In this document: positions 43,466 through 52,869 of the stretch, one piece after another
Layout of the letters: the number at the start of each line of letters is the position of its first letter
Numbering within the stretch: the stretch's first letter is position 1
Assembly (NCBI GenBank): GCA_041752315.1
Contig: JBGSHJ010000060.1
Coordinates: 1-64,000 of the forward strand
Source: SYFY01 sp041752315
Lineage (GTDB): Bacteria; Pseudomonadota; Gammaproteobacteria; Pseudomonadales; Azotimanducaceae
DNA length: 64,000 bases
Direction of reading: 5' to 3'
Notes under the pieces: generated by a model
What the model saw: the letters and a program-made list of their open reading frames with translations, nothing else
Told to the model about the DNA's origin: nothing
Database searches by the model: none
Program-made: the position numbers and the translations under genes

Positions 43466-43603
43466 CGCGTCTGCCCTCCCGGTCGCCACTGACTCCGCTC
43501 TCTCCACTCACTCCAATTGGGGGGCAATCCGCGCCCGCTCAGCAGGCCGGGCTGTTAACATGGCGTTCAACATCACCCTTTTTACCCGGAGCTGATCTTT
43601 ACC

Positions 43604-44152
43604 ATGCAGATCGTTTTCATCGCCATCCTGGCCCTGTTTTTTGGCGCTGCCATCGCAACGGTGGTGCCGCAGGTGTGGCCCAACAGCGTACTTGCGCTGC
43701 TGGTGATCACGTCCATCGCCTTGTTCCTGAACGGCCTGATCGCTCGACGAATGGGTCGCGGCGCACGGGTGGCTCCCGCAGTAGCGCCGGTTCGCGAGCA
43801 GGCGGCCAGCCAATCAGCCACCCCGCCAGAAAAAAAGCGCGTAACGCTGGACGTGGTGCCATCGGGACGCGACAGACCCACCGAAGCCGTGCGTCCGCAA
43901 CGGCAATCGGCACCCGATCCCGATGCTGCAAACGAAGAAGGCACCGTGAAATGGTTCAACCGTACCAAAGGGTTCGGATTCATCGTTCGTGCCTCCGGTG
44001 ACGAGATATTTGTGCACCAGCGATCCATCGTACGCACCGGCCGCGGTGATGATCGCCAGCGCCCGATGCTTCGGGACGGCCAGAAAGTGCGATTCAGCAT
44101 TGCCAATCATGACAAGGGATTGCAGGCTGAAGACGTCACTGCCCTCGACTGA
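43604..44152 (+). CDS. Membrane-anchored cold-shock domain protein
   Basis: A 182-aa protein. Residues 2-20 and 25-44 form two membrane helices. A linker of about 65 residues rich in Pro, Ala and Arg follows. The C-terminal 70 residues are a cold-shock domain with EGTVKWFNRTKGFGFI (RNP1 KGFGFI) and IFVHQ (RNP2). Most cold-shock proteins are free 70-aa cytoplasmic RNA chaperones; tethering this domain to the inner membrane would place RNA binding at the membrane. It lies 12 nt before argS and so may share its mRNA. Function unknown. Confidence 0.85.
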   Translation: MQIVFIAILALFFGAAIATVVPQVWPNSVLALLVITSIALFLNGLIARRMGRGARVAPAVAPVREQAASQSATPPEKKRVTLDVVPSGRDRPTEAVRPQRQSAPDPDAANEEGTVKWFNRTKGFGFIVRASGDEIFVHQRSIVRTGRGDDRQRPMLRDGQKVRFSIANHDKGLQAEDVTALD

Positions 44153-44164
44153 CAAGCCCGCGCC

Positions 44165-45859
44165 ATGAATCTCAGGAAACTCCTGGAAGCGCGTGTGGTC
44201 GAGGCGATGCAGGCATGCAGCCTGACTGGCAATCCGCAACTGCAAACCGCAGCCCGTCCGGAATTTGGTGACTATCAGGTCAACGGCATCATGGCACTCG
44301 CCAAGCAGGCCAGGCGCAACCCGCGAGAACTGGCAGCAGAAGTTGTGGCGGCGCTGAGGGTTGCAGATCTTGCCGAAGAGGCGACCATCGCCGGGCCTGG
44401 ATTCATCAATCTTCGCTTGCGGGCCGACGCTCTGGGACAGGCACTGGAAGGCTCGACCCGAATCGAGAAGACTGCGTCACCCCAAACCGTTGTCATCGAC
44501 TACTCCGGGCCGAATCTGGCGAAGGAAATGCATGTCGGTCACCTGCGGAGCACCATCATTGGTGACGCCATGGTGCGCACCCTGGAAGCGCTTGGCCATC
44601 GTGTGATCAAGCAGAATCACGTTGGCGACTGGGGTACCCAGTTCGGCATGCTGCTCACACATATGCAGGGCAGCAATGAAGACACCGGCGAGTTGGCTGA
44701 CCTCGAGGCGTTCTACGTCCAGGCAAAAAAACGATTTGACAGCGAACCGGACTTTGCAGAACGGGCTCGCGCGAATGTGGTCGGATTGCAGTCCGGCAAT
44801 CCGGCGGCCAGGGCTGCCTGGCAACAATTCATCAACGTCTCGTTGTCGCATTGCCAGGCGGTCTACGATCGGCTGGGTGTGCTTCTGCAACCCGGTGATG
44901 TGATGCCCGAAAGCGCCTACAACGACGACCTTGCGCCAGTGGTGGCGGAGCTCAGGGACCAGGGTATCCTGGTGGAGTCCGATGGCGCCCTGTGTGTTTT
45001 CCTCGATCAGTTCAAGGGCAAGGACGGCACACCGCTGCCACTCATCGTCCAGAAATCCGATGGTGGCTATCTTTACGCAACCACCGATCTGGCAGCGATT
45101 CGTCACCGTCACAAGGTGCTGCACGCAGATCGGGTACTCTACTTTGTCGATGCACGACAGGCGCTGCACTTTCGTCAGGTATTTGCCGTTGCGCAGGTAG
45201 CGGGGTTTGCGCCACCGAACATGCAGCTCGAACATCTGCCGTTTGGAGCGATGCTGGGCAAGGATGGCCGACCCTTCAAGACGCGGACGGGTGGAGTGGT
45301 AAAGCTGACTGATCTGCTGACCGAGGCAGAGCTGCGCGCACGGGCCATCGTCGATACCAAGAGCACGGACGTAACAGCCGACGAACGTGGCCGGATTGCC
45401 CATGTGGTCGGCATCGGCGCCGTGAAGTACGCCGATCTGTCCAAACACCGTACCAATGACTACGTGTTCGATTGGGACCAGATGTTGTCGTTTGACGGCG
45501 ATACGGCGCCTTATCTGCAATATGCCTGCGCGCGGATTCGCAGCCTCTTTCGTCGCGCTGAAGGATCATCGGAATCTGCAGCACTGAGTCCACAACATGT
45601 CGCCGAACGCCAGCTTGTCATGCAGCTGCTGCGTTTCCAGGAAGTTGTCGAGCAGGTTGGCAACGAAGGATTGCCCCACCATCTCTGCGGATACCTGTAC
45701 GATCTGGCCACACGATTCAGCCAGTTCTACGAACAATGTCCAATCCTCACTGCGTCGGCCGAAGATCGGGCAAGGCGACTGGCGTACTGTCGACGGACGC
45801 TGGTCACTCTCGAACAAGGGCTCCAACTGCTCGGGATCGAAGTTCCAGAGCGGATGTAA
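44165..45859 (+). CDS. argS: Arginyl-tRNA synthetase
   Basis: A 564-aa class Ia enzyme. The N-terminal additional domain covers residues 1-100. The HIGH signature is HVGHLRSTIIGD. ArgRS has no strict KMSKS; the equivalent loop follows MLGKDGRPFKTRTGG. The DALR anticodon domain (about 450-564) ends in a run that includes RRTLVTLEQGLQLLGIEVPERM. The length is normal. Confidence 0.96.
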   Translation: MNLRKLLEARVVEAMQACSLTGNPQLQTAARPEFGDYQVNGIMALAKQARRNPRELAAEVVAALRVADLAEEATIAGPGFINLRLRADALGQALEGSTRIEKTASPQTVVIDYSGPNLAKEMHVGHLRSTIIGDAMVRTLEALGHRVIKQNHVGDWGTQFGMLLTHMQGSNEDTGELADLEAFYVQAKKRFDSEPDFAERARANVVGLQSGNPAARAAWQQFINVSLSHCQAVYDRLGVLLQPGDVMPESAYNDDLAPVVAELRDQGILVESDGALCVFLDQFKGKDGTPLPLIVQKSDGGYLYATTDLAAIRHRHKVLHADRVLYFVDARQALHFRQVFAVAQVAGFAPPNMQLEHLPFGAMLGKDGRPFKTRTGGVVKLTDLLTEAELRARAIVDTKSTDVTADERGRIAHVVGIGAVKYADLSKHRTNDYVFDWDQMLSFDGDTAPYLQYACARIRSLFRRAEGSSESAALSPQHVAERQLVMQLLRFQEVVEQVGNEGLPHHLCGYLYDLATRFSQFYEQCPILTASAEDRARRLAYCRRTLVTLEQGLQLLGIEVPERM

Positions 45860-45903
45860 CCCGGGTTGCCAGCGAGTGAAAGAGAGGGTGAAAGGGTGCT
45901 GAA

Positions 45904-45925
45904 GGGGCTGACAACGCTCAGCCCC
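45904..45925. terminator. Convergent hairpin between argS and the desaturase gene
   Basis: A perfect 8-bp stem GGGGCTGA / TCAGCCCC with a 6-nt loop lies in the 76-bp convergent gap. Neither side has a strong T-run, so termination strength is uncertain. Confidence 0.45.
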
Positions 45926-45935
45926 CGAGAAGGCA

Positions 45936-47135
45936 TCAGGCGGTAGCAGCGAGCGCCTTTGGCATGGCGTAACTCTTCAGTTCGGCCACAAACTCCTGCA
46001 GTGCATGCACACCAGATGCTTCCGCCGCGACACACCAGGCCCTGAGGCCATTCAGCAATTCCTCGGCATTGGCACGTTTGCGCCAGACTTCAGCCAGCGC
46101 AAGACGGAATTCGTAGATCCTGCGCAGTTCCTCGTTGGAGGTAACCAGCTTCTCCAGTCTCGCCTGCTGGCGAGGTGTCACCACAATCTCGTCACGCGCC
46201 AAAACCACCTTTGCACGCCTGAAAAACCGCTTCGACGCCGCATCCGCCTTTTCATACTCAGCACGTACACACGGGGCAATGACCTGTTCGGCATAGCGTG
46301 ACATCACGCGGAATCGATCGTTCAGGATGGCCCATGCGGTATCCAGGTCCAGCGAAGCCTTGCCTTCCACCCTGGTCGCCATCGGACCTTTGCTGCGCAC
46401 CTTGGCCAGGCCCAGCGTTTCGAAGATGCGTATCCACATCCAGCCGATGTCGAATTCCCATGGCTTTGACGAGAGCTTTGCAGAGTTGGGATAGGTGTGG
46501 TGATTGTTGTGCAGTTCTTCGCCGCCAATGAGGATTCCCCACGGCACTACGTTGCGGGCCGCATCGGGACATTCGTAGTTGCGATATCCCCAGTAGTGGC
46601 CAATACCGTTGATGACACCGGCTGCCGTCAGCGGAATCCAGGCCATCTGCACAGCCCATACGGTAATGCCAATCCCTCCAAACAGCAGGACGTCGATGAC
46701 CAGCATCGAATAGATGCCCGCCCAGGTATGGGCACTGTAGACGTTGCGTTCGACCCAGTCATCGGGACACCCCGACCCATAACGTGCCAGCGTCTCGGGC
46801 GTGCCGGCGCGACGGTACACTTCCACTCCCTGCCAGAAAATCTTGCCGATGCCCTGCACAACCGGGCTGTGCGGGTCTTCGGCCGTTTCACAGGTTGCGT
46901 GGTGCTTGCGATGTATGGCAGTCCACTCCCTGGTGCCCTGGCCGGTCGTCATCCACAGCCAGAAGCGGAAAAAATGCGCGAGCGCAGGATGCAGATCCAG
47001 GGCGCGATGGGCGGAATGCCGATGCAGATAAATCGTCACCGAAACAATCGTGATATGCGTCAGCACCAGGGTATAAGCGAGCAGTCCCCAGATATTCCAG
47101 GAAACCAGTCCATTGGCCAGTACATCCAGCAGCAC
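45936..47135 (-). CDS. DesA-type fatty acyl desaturase
   Basis: A 399-aa membrane di-iron desaturase with the three histidine boxes: LHRHSAH, HRKHH and HNNHH. Four membrane helices flank them. The C-terminal 130 residues form a soluble helical extension, as in Pseudomonas DesA. Such enzymes introduce delta-9 double bonds into acyl chains of membrane lipids or acyl-CoA. The length equals the Pseudomonas homologue. It lies between argS (convergent) and a rhodanese (divergent). Confidence 0.92.
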   Translation of the reverse strand: MLLDVLANGLVSWNIWGLLAYTLVLTHITIVSVTIYLHRHSAHRALDLHPALAHFFRFWLWMTTGQGTREWTAIHRKHHATCETAEDPHSPVVQGIGKIFWQGVEVYRRAGTPETLARYGSGCPDDWVERNVYSAHTWAGIYSMLVIDVLLFGGIGITVWAVQMAWIPLTAAGVINGIGHYWGYRNYECPDAARNVVPWGILIGGEELHNNHHTYPNSAKLSSKPWEFDIGWMWIRIFETLGLAKVRSKGPMATRVEGKASLDLDTAWAILNDRFRVMSRYAEQVIAPCVRAEYEKADAASKRFFRRAKVVLARDEIVVTPRQQARLEKLVTSNEELRRIYEFRLALAEVWRKRANAEELLNGLRAWCVAAEASGVHALQEFVAELKSYAMPKALAATA

Positions 47136-47276
47136 GTCGTACCTCTTGCAGGGTCAATAGTCCGTTGATTCTGTCAATCCAGGCCTGCCAGCACCAGATG
47201 GCAGGGGATATTTCTTTCCGGGTGCAGTGTAGTTTCTGCCCTCCAATTCACGTCCGACTGGCGCACAATTGAGACC

Positions 47277-48098
47277 ATGACCCAGTCCTTCATGACCCTG
47301 ATTGATGCATCAACATTGAAAAACATGTTGACATCCACAAGAGTGATCGATTGCCGAGCCCGCCTCGGTGATCCCGATTTTGGGCAGCGTGCGTTCAGCG
47401 AAAGCCATGTTGTCGGCGCTGTCCGGGGCGACCTCGACTCCGACTTTGCGGGTCCGCCGGGACGGCACGGCCGACATCCACTCCCGGACCTCGATCGGCT
47501 GGTGGCACGCTGCCGGGAGTGGGGAATCGACAACACCAGCCAGGTGGTGGTCTACGACGACCTCGGCGGGATGTTCGCGGCTCGAGCCTGGTGGCTGCTC
47601 CGCAGCCTCGGTCACGCGACGGTCGCGGTACTGGATGGAGGCTGGCAGGCATGGCTGGCCATGTCCGGGGTTTGCGAATCGCAGATCCAGACCCCTCTAC
47701 CCGGGAACTTCAGCCGCCGTTCGCCGCTGACCCGACAGACCACGGCGGAGGCAGTGCTGGCTCGACCGCCTGCTTGCCTGCTTGACGCACGTGCTGAAGA
47801 GCGTTTTGCCGGCATCAAGGAACCGATCGACCACACGGCTGGCCACATTCCAGGCGCCCGTTGCCTGCCGGCATCGGGCAACCTGACACCCGAACAGCAT
47901 TTCCAGCCAGCCGCCGATCTCTGGCGGCGGTTTGGCGAGATCGGGGACGACTGCGTCTGCTATTGCGGTTCCGGCGTCACCGCCGCGCACAACATTCTGG
48001 CGATGCGCGTGGCCGGGCTACCGGAACCTGCTCTCTACCCGGGCTCCTGGAGCGAGTGGATCGAAGACCCGACTCGGCCCATTGCCCGCGGACCATGA
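47277..48098 (+). CDS. Sulfurtransferase with two rhodanese domains
   Basis: A 273-aa protein. An inactive N-terminal rhodanese domain is followed by a C-terminal one with the active loop CYCGSGVTA, of the 3-mercaptopyruvate sulfurtransferase type (CG[S/T]GVT). It moves sulfane sulfur to acceptors. It ends in an ATGA overlap with mnmC, which is suggestive since mnmC modifies a uridine that also carries sulfur, but no direct role is shown. Confidence 0.9.
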   Translation: MTQSFMTLIDASTLKNMLTSTRVIDCRARLGDPDFGQRAFSESHVVGAVRGDLDSDFAGPPGRHGRHPLPDLDRLVARCREWGIDNTSQVVVYDDLGGMFAARAWWLLRSLGHATVAVLDGGWQAWLAMSGVCESQIQTPLPGNFSRRSPLTRQTTAEAVLARPPACLLDARAEERFAGIKEPIDHTAGHIPGARCLPASGNLTPEQHFQPAADLWRRFGEIGDDCVCYCGSGVTAAHNILAMRVAGLPEPALYPGSWSEWIEDPTRPIARGP

Positions 48099-49828
48099 TC
48101 GAGCCTGCGACGCTGACCTGGAACGAGCAGGGCGCGCCATACAATACCCGCTACGGTGACATCTACTTCAGCGCGGACGGTGCACACGAGGTAAGACGTG
48201 TTTTCATTGAACCTGCAGCCATCGATGGACGGCTCCGGGACAATCGCCGTCTGACCATCGCCGAACTCGGTTTTGGCAGTGGTCTCAACTTCATCATGCT
48301 GGCCGCTGCGGCCAGACAGGCCGGCTGCCGACTGCACTTCCTGAGCGTCGAGCTGAATCCGTTTCGCAAGGCAGATCTCAGACAGACCCGAACGCGGTAC
48401 ACGGATACCGATGAGCTCGAGATGCTGGATGAACTGACGGCAGTCTATCCGGCGATGCTCCCGGGCTGGCATCGACGCCTGCTTGCCAAAGGCATGATCA
48501 CGCTGTCGATCTACTTCGGTGAGGTCAGCTCCTTTGTCAACGAACTTCGCAGCCGACACCTGCATGGCGTTGATGCCTGGTTGCTGGACGGTTTTGCACC
48601 GGATCGCAATCCCGACATGTGGAACGAACCCTTGTTTGAAGCGATGGCAAGCAGCTCACGCACTGGTGCAACCGTTTCGACCTTCACCAGCGTCGGGCGT
48701 GTTCGTCGCGGGCTCGAAAGTGCAGGCTTCAACATGCGCCGCGTTGATCAGCGTCCCATGAAACGGGAAAGTCTGGCCGGAGAGTGGACCGGGCAACGCA
48801 ACCCGCCCGACGTACCGGATTGCATTCAGGTTTTTGGTGGTGGCATTGCCGGTTGCAGCATGGCCGCACATCTGGCCATGCAGGGAATTGGCGTGCGCCT
48901 GGTCGAACCCCGCCACGCACTGGCCACCGGTGCCTCGCAGATGTGCGCCGTGCAGCACGCGCGGCTGCTGGCCGATGACAGTCCACAGGCACACTGGCGA
49001 GTATCCAGCCACCTGTACAGTCTCAGCTTCACACGCGGGCATGTCGGGGTTCACCCTGTCGGCGCGTTGCAACTGCCCGGACCCAATCTGGACAGTGGGC
49101 GCCTGCAACGTACGTTTGCCTGTTATGGCCCATCCGGTGACTGGTTGAGGTGGTGTGACGAGAAGGAAGTTGCAACGCTGGCAGGTTCGCTGGTCGCAAG
49201 CCCGACAGCCGGTCTGCTGTTTGTCGACGCGCCGGTCGTCGAACTCGATCAGCTCTGCCACTCGTTGACCACTCATCCGGGTATCGAACTGAGCTTCGGT
49301 GGTGATCTCGATCCAGCCCTGCCAACGGTGTGGGCGTGTGCTCATGGCTACACCGAAATCACCGACCTGCAGTCTCTCCCGACGCACTCCCTCTGGGGCC
49401 AGACCGATCGCGTATCGATGGCGCAGATGCCCACGCTTGCGATCATCGGCGACGGGTATCTCGCACCCTGCAATGACGTGGTGATGGCCGGTTCGACCTT
49501 TGAATATTCACCCTGGGACCCGGAACGCGCAACAGCGACCAATCTCTCGCGCCTGCGCGACCAGCCGCACACGTGGCTGGGACGACAGCGAGCGGCTCGG
49601 CTCACCGCGCCGGACCGCATGCCGATCGTCGGCCCGATTGGCAACCACTGGATCAGCACGGCGCACGGCTCGATGGGTGCCACCTCGGCCCATCTGGCGG
49701 CGTCAGTGATCCAGAGTCAGATCATGGGCTGGGTGCCACCGCTTGATGACCGGGTGATCGGCACGATCAACCCGGACCGTTTTGCCGCCCGGGCTGCCCG
49801 CACTTCGAAGGGTTTCAGGCGCCGATGA
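48095..49828 (+). CDS. mnmC: tRNA 5-methylaminomethyl-2-thiouridine biosynthesis bifunctional protein
   Basis: A 577-aa protein. The N-terminal methyltransferase domain (about 1-240) has IAELGFGSGLNFIMLA and LLDGFAPDRNPDMW. The C-terminal FAD oxidase domain (about 245-577) has VFGGGIAGCSMAAHLA and the late GSMGATSA segment. It completes mnm5s2U at the wobble position of some tRNAs. It is shorter than the E. coli protein (668 aa). The start ATG 48095 is set by the overlap with the rhodanese stop. Its last 14 bp overlap the end of serA on the other strand. Confidence 0.93.
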   Translation: MIEPATLTWNEQGAPYNTRYGDIYFSADGAHEVRRVFIEPAAIDGRLRDNRRLTIAELGFGSGLNFIMLAAAARQAGCRLHFLSVELNPFRKADLRQTRTRYTDTDELEMLDELTAVYPAMLPGWHRRLLAKGMITLSIYFGEVSSFVNELRSRHLHGVDAWLLDGFAPDRNPDMWNEPLFEAMASSSRTGATVSTFTSVGRVRRGLESAGFNMRRVDQRPMKRESLAGEWTGQRNPPDVPDCIQVFGGGIAGCSMAAHLAMQGIGVRLVEPRHALATGASQMCAVQHARLLADDSPQAHWRVSSHLYSLSFTRGHVGVHPVGALQLPGPNLDSGRLQRTFACYGPSGDWLRWCDEKEVATLAGSLVASPTAGLLFVDAPVVELDQLCHSLTTHPGIELSFGGDLDPALPTVWACAHGYTEITDLQSLPTHSLWGQTDRVSMAQMPTLAIIGDGYLAPCNDVVMAGSTFEYSPWDPERATATNLSRLRDQPHTWLGRQRAARLTAPDRMPIVGPIGNHWISTAHGSMGATSAHLAASVIQSQIMGWVPPLDDRVIGTINPDRFAARAARTSKGFRRR

Positions 49829-50999
49829 TCCGTACGCCAACCACGTTGTCGACCGACCGGATGGCATCCAGCAATCCCTCATCCGGCAATTCGGCAAGAT
49901 CGATCAGATTGTAGGCAATGTCGCCCCGACTCTTGTTGAGCATGTCTATCACGTTGATCTTCTTGTCAGCCAGCAGGGTGGTCATCTGGCCCAGCATGCC
50001 TGGTACGTTACGGTTCACCACGGCCAACCGGATGCCTGTGCTCATTTCGAGACTCACGCTCGGGAAATTGACAGAGTTGGCGATGCTCCCCGTTTCGAGG
50101 AAGTTCACCAGTTGGTTGGCGGCCATCACCGCGCAATTCTCTTCGGCTTCTTCCGTGCTCGCCCCCAGGTGAGGAGTGAGCAGGACCTTCGGATGACCAA
50201 TCAGTCCAGCGATCGGAAAATCAGCCACATACTTCGAGATTCGCCCACTCTCGAGAGCCGCTTTCAGCGCAACCTCATCAACAATGGGTTCGCGGGCAAA
50301 GTTGAGCAGTACGCTGCCCGGTCGAAAGGCGTTCAGGCTCTCCGCATTGATCATGCCCCGGGTTTCGGCCATCAGCGGAACATGCAGGGTCACGTAATCC
50401 GCTCGTGCAAAGAGGCTTTGCAGGTTCTGCATGCGCTGTACTTCACTGGGCAGCCGCCAGGCTGCATCGACAGAAATCGCCGGATCGAACCCGAGTACTT
50501 CCATTCCCAGGTCCAGGGCTGCACGCGCAACCAGTGAACCAATCGCACCCAGGCCGACGACCCCCAGTGCCTTGCCGACCAGTTCGCGACCGGCAAACCG
50601 TTTTTTCTCTGCTTCGACAACGCGATCCAGTTCTGCTTCATCGTTGATTCCACCCAGCGTGCCCACAAACTGGATTCCACCATAGATGTCACGCGAGGCC
50701 AGCAGCATGGCCGTCAGCACCAGCTCCTTTACCGAATTGGCGTTGGCTCCTGGCGTATTGAAAACGACCACTCCATGATTGGTGCAGTGTTCGACAGGCA
50801 CGTTGTTGACACCGGCGCCGGCACGCGCAACGGCCTGCACACTGGCTGGAAGATCGGCACCCGCCAGTTTGTGGCTGCGCAACAGCACGGCATCGGGAGT
50901 GTCGACGCTGCCACCCACGTTGAAACGATCCGACGGGAACCGCGCCAGCCCGCGTGCGGCGATGTTGTTATAGGTCCGAACCTTGAAAGTCCTGCTCAT
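49815..50999 (-). CDS. serA: D-3-phosphoglycerate dehydrogenase
   Basis: A 394-aa NAD-dependent enzyme starting serine synthesis. The Rossmann loop is GVVGLGAIGSLVARA, the catalytic Arg/Glu/His occur in NFAREPIVDE and TPHLGASTEEA, and a C-terminal ACT domain (about 320-394, VVNRNVPGMLGQMTTLL) provides serine feedback. A -10-like TAGAAT lies at 51044-51039 upstream. Its stop overlaps mnmC on the opposite strand. Confidence 0.95.
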   Translation of the reverse strand: MSRTFKVRTYNNIAARGLARFPSDRFNVGGSVDTPDAVLLRSHKLAGADLPASVQAVARAGAGVNNVPVEHCTNHGVVVFNTPGANANSVKELVLTAMLLASRDIYGGIQFVGTLGGINDEAELDRVVEAEKKRFAGRELVGKALGVVGLGAIGSLVARAALDLGMEVLGFDPAISVDAAWRLPSEVQRMQNLQSLFARADYVTLHVPLMAETRGMINAESLNAFRPGSVLLNFAREPIVDEVALKAALESGRISKYVADFPIAGLIGHPKVLLTPHLGASTEEAEENCAVMAANQLVNFLETGSIANSVNFPSVSLEMSTGIRLAVVNRNVPGMLGQMTTLLADKKINVIDMLNKSRGDIAYNLIDLAELPDEGLLDAIRSVDNVVGVRIIGA

Positions 51000-51096
51000 C
51001 GTGCCTGCCCCAGAAAACAGTTGGAAAAAACGGCGCGCATTCTAAACCGGGCGCAAAGCAAGCCGCGAGCAACACCATTCATTGACTGCGTGCGCT

Positions 51097-52176
51097 TCAT
51101 TCACTTTCGAGCCTGACCCGCCCTCTGGCAAGAGCCAGCAACTCCCTGGTCAACGCCTCGGTTGCATCAATACGTGCAAATCGCGCGAGTTGCCGCTCAT
51201 ATTGCAGTCGGTGTTGCAACAGTTCCCGGATACCCGCCACCAGGGTCGTCTCGTTCAACTGGCTTTCCGGGATGACCAGGCTGTATCCCTGTTGCGTCGC
51301 ATACTCGGCATTTTCGAGTTGATCACCGCGGCTGGCGGCAGCCGACAATGGCACCAGCAGATTGAGCTTGCCCAGACTCAGCAGTTCGAAAAGGCTGTTG
51401 GCACCTGCCCGCGAGACAACCACCGAGGCGAGTGCAAACAGGTCGCCCCAGCCCTCATTGATGAATTCGAACTGGTGATATCCGGTCCATTCGATGGCTT
51501 CAGACCGCCCCGGACCACAGACATGCGCCACATCAAAATCCTGTAACAGCGCAGGCAACGCGGCGCGGACAACCTGATTGAGTGCAGCGGCGCCCAGGCT
51601 GCCACCCGTCACCAGCAGCACGGGTTTCTCCCGGCCCAAATGAAACTGCTGTCGCGCCCGGTGTGGATCGCCAGTCAGCATGGACTCACGCAGCGGTGTA
51701 CCGGTGTGCACGATGCGACCGCGAAAACCACGCACGGGGGTCTGTTCAAAGCTGGTACACAGGACCTGAAGGAATGGCTGTGAAAGACGGTTGGCAAGCC
51801 CTGGACTGAAGTCGGACTCGTGGCCCAGCACGGGCACACGATACAGCCAGCCCGCCAGCACCACTGGAAATGCGACAAACCCGCCTTTCGAAAATATGAC
51901 ATCCGGGCGCAATTTTCGCACCAGTTTCAACGCTTCGATCACACCCAGCACCACACGGCCGGCATCCCGTACGTTCGCCCATGAAAAGTAGCGCCTGAGC
52001 TTGCCCGCACTGATCCCGAAGTACTCGACTGACACGCCTTTCAACAGGTCAAGCTCGTAACCGGATCGTGTGCCTGCAAATGACACGCGGTGTCCGTTGG
52101 CCAGCAGTTTTTCCATGATCGGGATGGCCGGAATGACGTGGCCACCCGAGCCACCACCGGTAACCAGAACGTGCAT
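51097..52176 (-). CDS. MurG-like N-acetylglucosaminyltransferase, Firmicutes-type
   Basis: A 359-aa GT-B enzyme of family GT28. The N-terminal loop is VTGGGSGGHVIPA. The UDP-GlcNAc site appears as FINEGWGDLFALA…VVSRAGANSLFELLSL and PLSAAASRGDQLENA. The pieces GISAGKLRRYF, SKGGFVAFPVVLA and HESDFSPGLANR match the MurG copy of clostridia and bacilli more closely than E. coli MurG. The gene is translationally coupled to hda (TGATG) and sits outside the usual dcw cluster. It may be a second MurG or a replacement; which cannot be told here. UDP-GlcNAc transfer to lipid I is the expected reaction. Confidence 0.88.
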   Translation of the reverse strand: MHVLVTGGGSGGHVIPAIPIMEKLLANGHRVSFAGTRSGYELDLLKGVSVEYFGISAGKLRRYFSWANVRDAGRVVLGVIEALKLVRKLRPDVIFSKGGFVAFPVVLAGWLYRVPVLGHESDFSPGLANRLSQPFLQVLCTSFEQTPVRGFRGRIVHTGTPLRESMLTGDPHRARQQFHLGREKPVLLVTGGSLGAAALNQVVRAALPALLQDFDVAHVCGPGRSEAIEWTGYHQFEFINEGWGDLFALASVVVSRAGANSLFELLSLGKLNLLVPLSAAASRGDQLENAEYATQQGYSLVIPESQLNETTLVAGIRELLQHRLQYERQLARFARIDATEALTRELLALARGRVRLESE

Positions 52177-52859
52177 CAGATTGTCAGCACAGACTTCAGG
52201 AACGGAATTGTCAATCGATGCTGTGCCTGCCAGGCAGCCACATCCAGCGACTCAAGGTCGGCGAGCAATGCAGCCAGCGATCGATTCCTGCGTGTCAGCC
52301 AGTAATCGAGTACCTGTCGACTGAGTTTCAGCCCACGATCGCGGGCACGGCGTTGCAGCAGATGACGAATGCCGATTTCATCCAGCGCCTGCACTTCGAA
52401 GACCTGACAGGCTCGCATTCTCGAAGCGAGGTCTGGCAACAGGAAGGTGCGCTGCAGCGGGGTGACCTCATCCACAAGCAGCAGTCTGCCTCCGTGCTGC
52501 ACGGCATTCTGGTAAAGCTGGAACAACGCCTCTTCGGCCAGCCGATCGCCGATCCAGGCGGCGACGTTGTCAATCACAACAAATTCACTGGCCTGCAACC
52601 GTTTGCGCTCCCTGGTGATCAATGCCTGCGCTGCGTCAACCAGTACGCAGGAAAAGCCAAAGCCCTGCTGCGCATGGACCGCGGCCTGCGCCAGGTGCGA
52701 CTTGCCTGCCCCGGCAGCGCCATGAATCCACGTCGCAGAAAAGCCCCGGACCTGCGCTGACAGGTGGGTAATCAACTCTTCGTTTTCGCGTCCGGAAAAA
52801 TTGAAGAACGTGGGTTGTCGGGTCGCTGCAAACGGCAATGCCAGTTGATCATTGTGCAT
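52176..52859 (-). CDS. hda: Hda, DnaA regulatory inactivator
   Basis: A 227-aa DnaA-like AAA+ protein. The N-terminus carries the clamp-binding motif QLALPF (residues 5-10). The Walker A is HGAAGAGKSHL and the Walker B VVIDNVAA. It stimulates hydrolysis of DnaA-ATP on the loaded clamp and so limits reinitiation. The start ATG 52859 lies 10 nt after the upstream stop and places the clamp motif at the start; 52922 would bury it. Confidence 0.93.
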   Translation of the reverse strand: MHNDQLALPFAATRQPTFFNFSGRENEELITHLSAQVRGFSATWIHGAAGAGKSHLAQAAVHAQQGFGFSCVLVDAAQALITRERKRLQASEFVVIDNVAAWIGDRLAEEALFQLYQNAVQHGGRLLLVDEVTPLQRTFLLPDLASRMRACQVFEVQALDEIGIRHLLQRRARDRGLKLSRQVLDYWLTRRNRSLAALLADLESLDVAAWQAQHRLTIPFLKSVLTI

Positions 52860-52869
52860 GGTCGACTGC

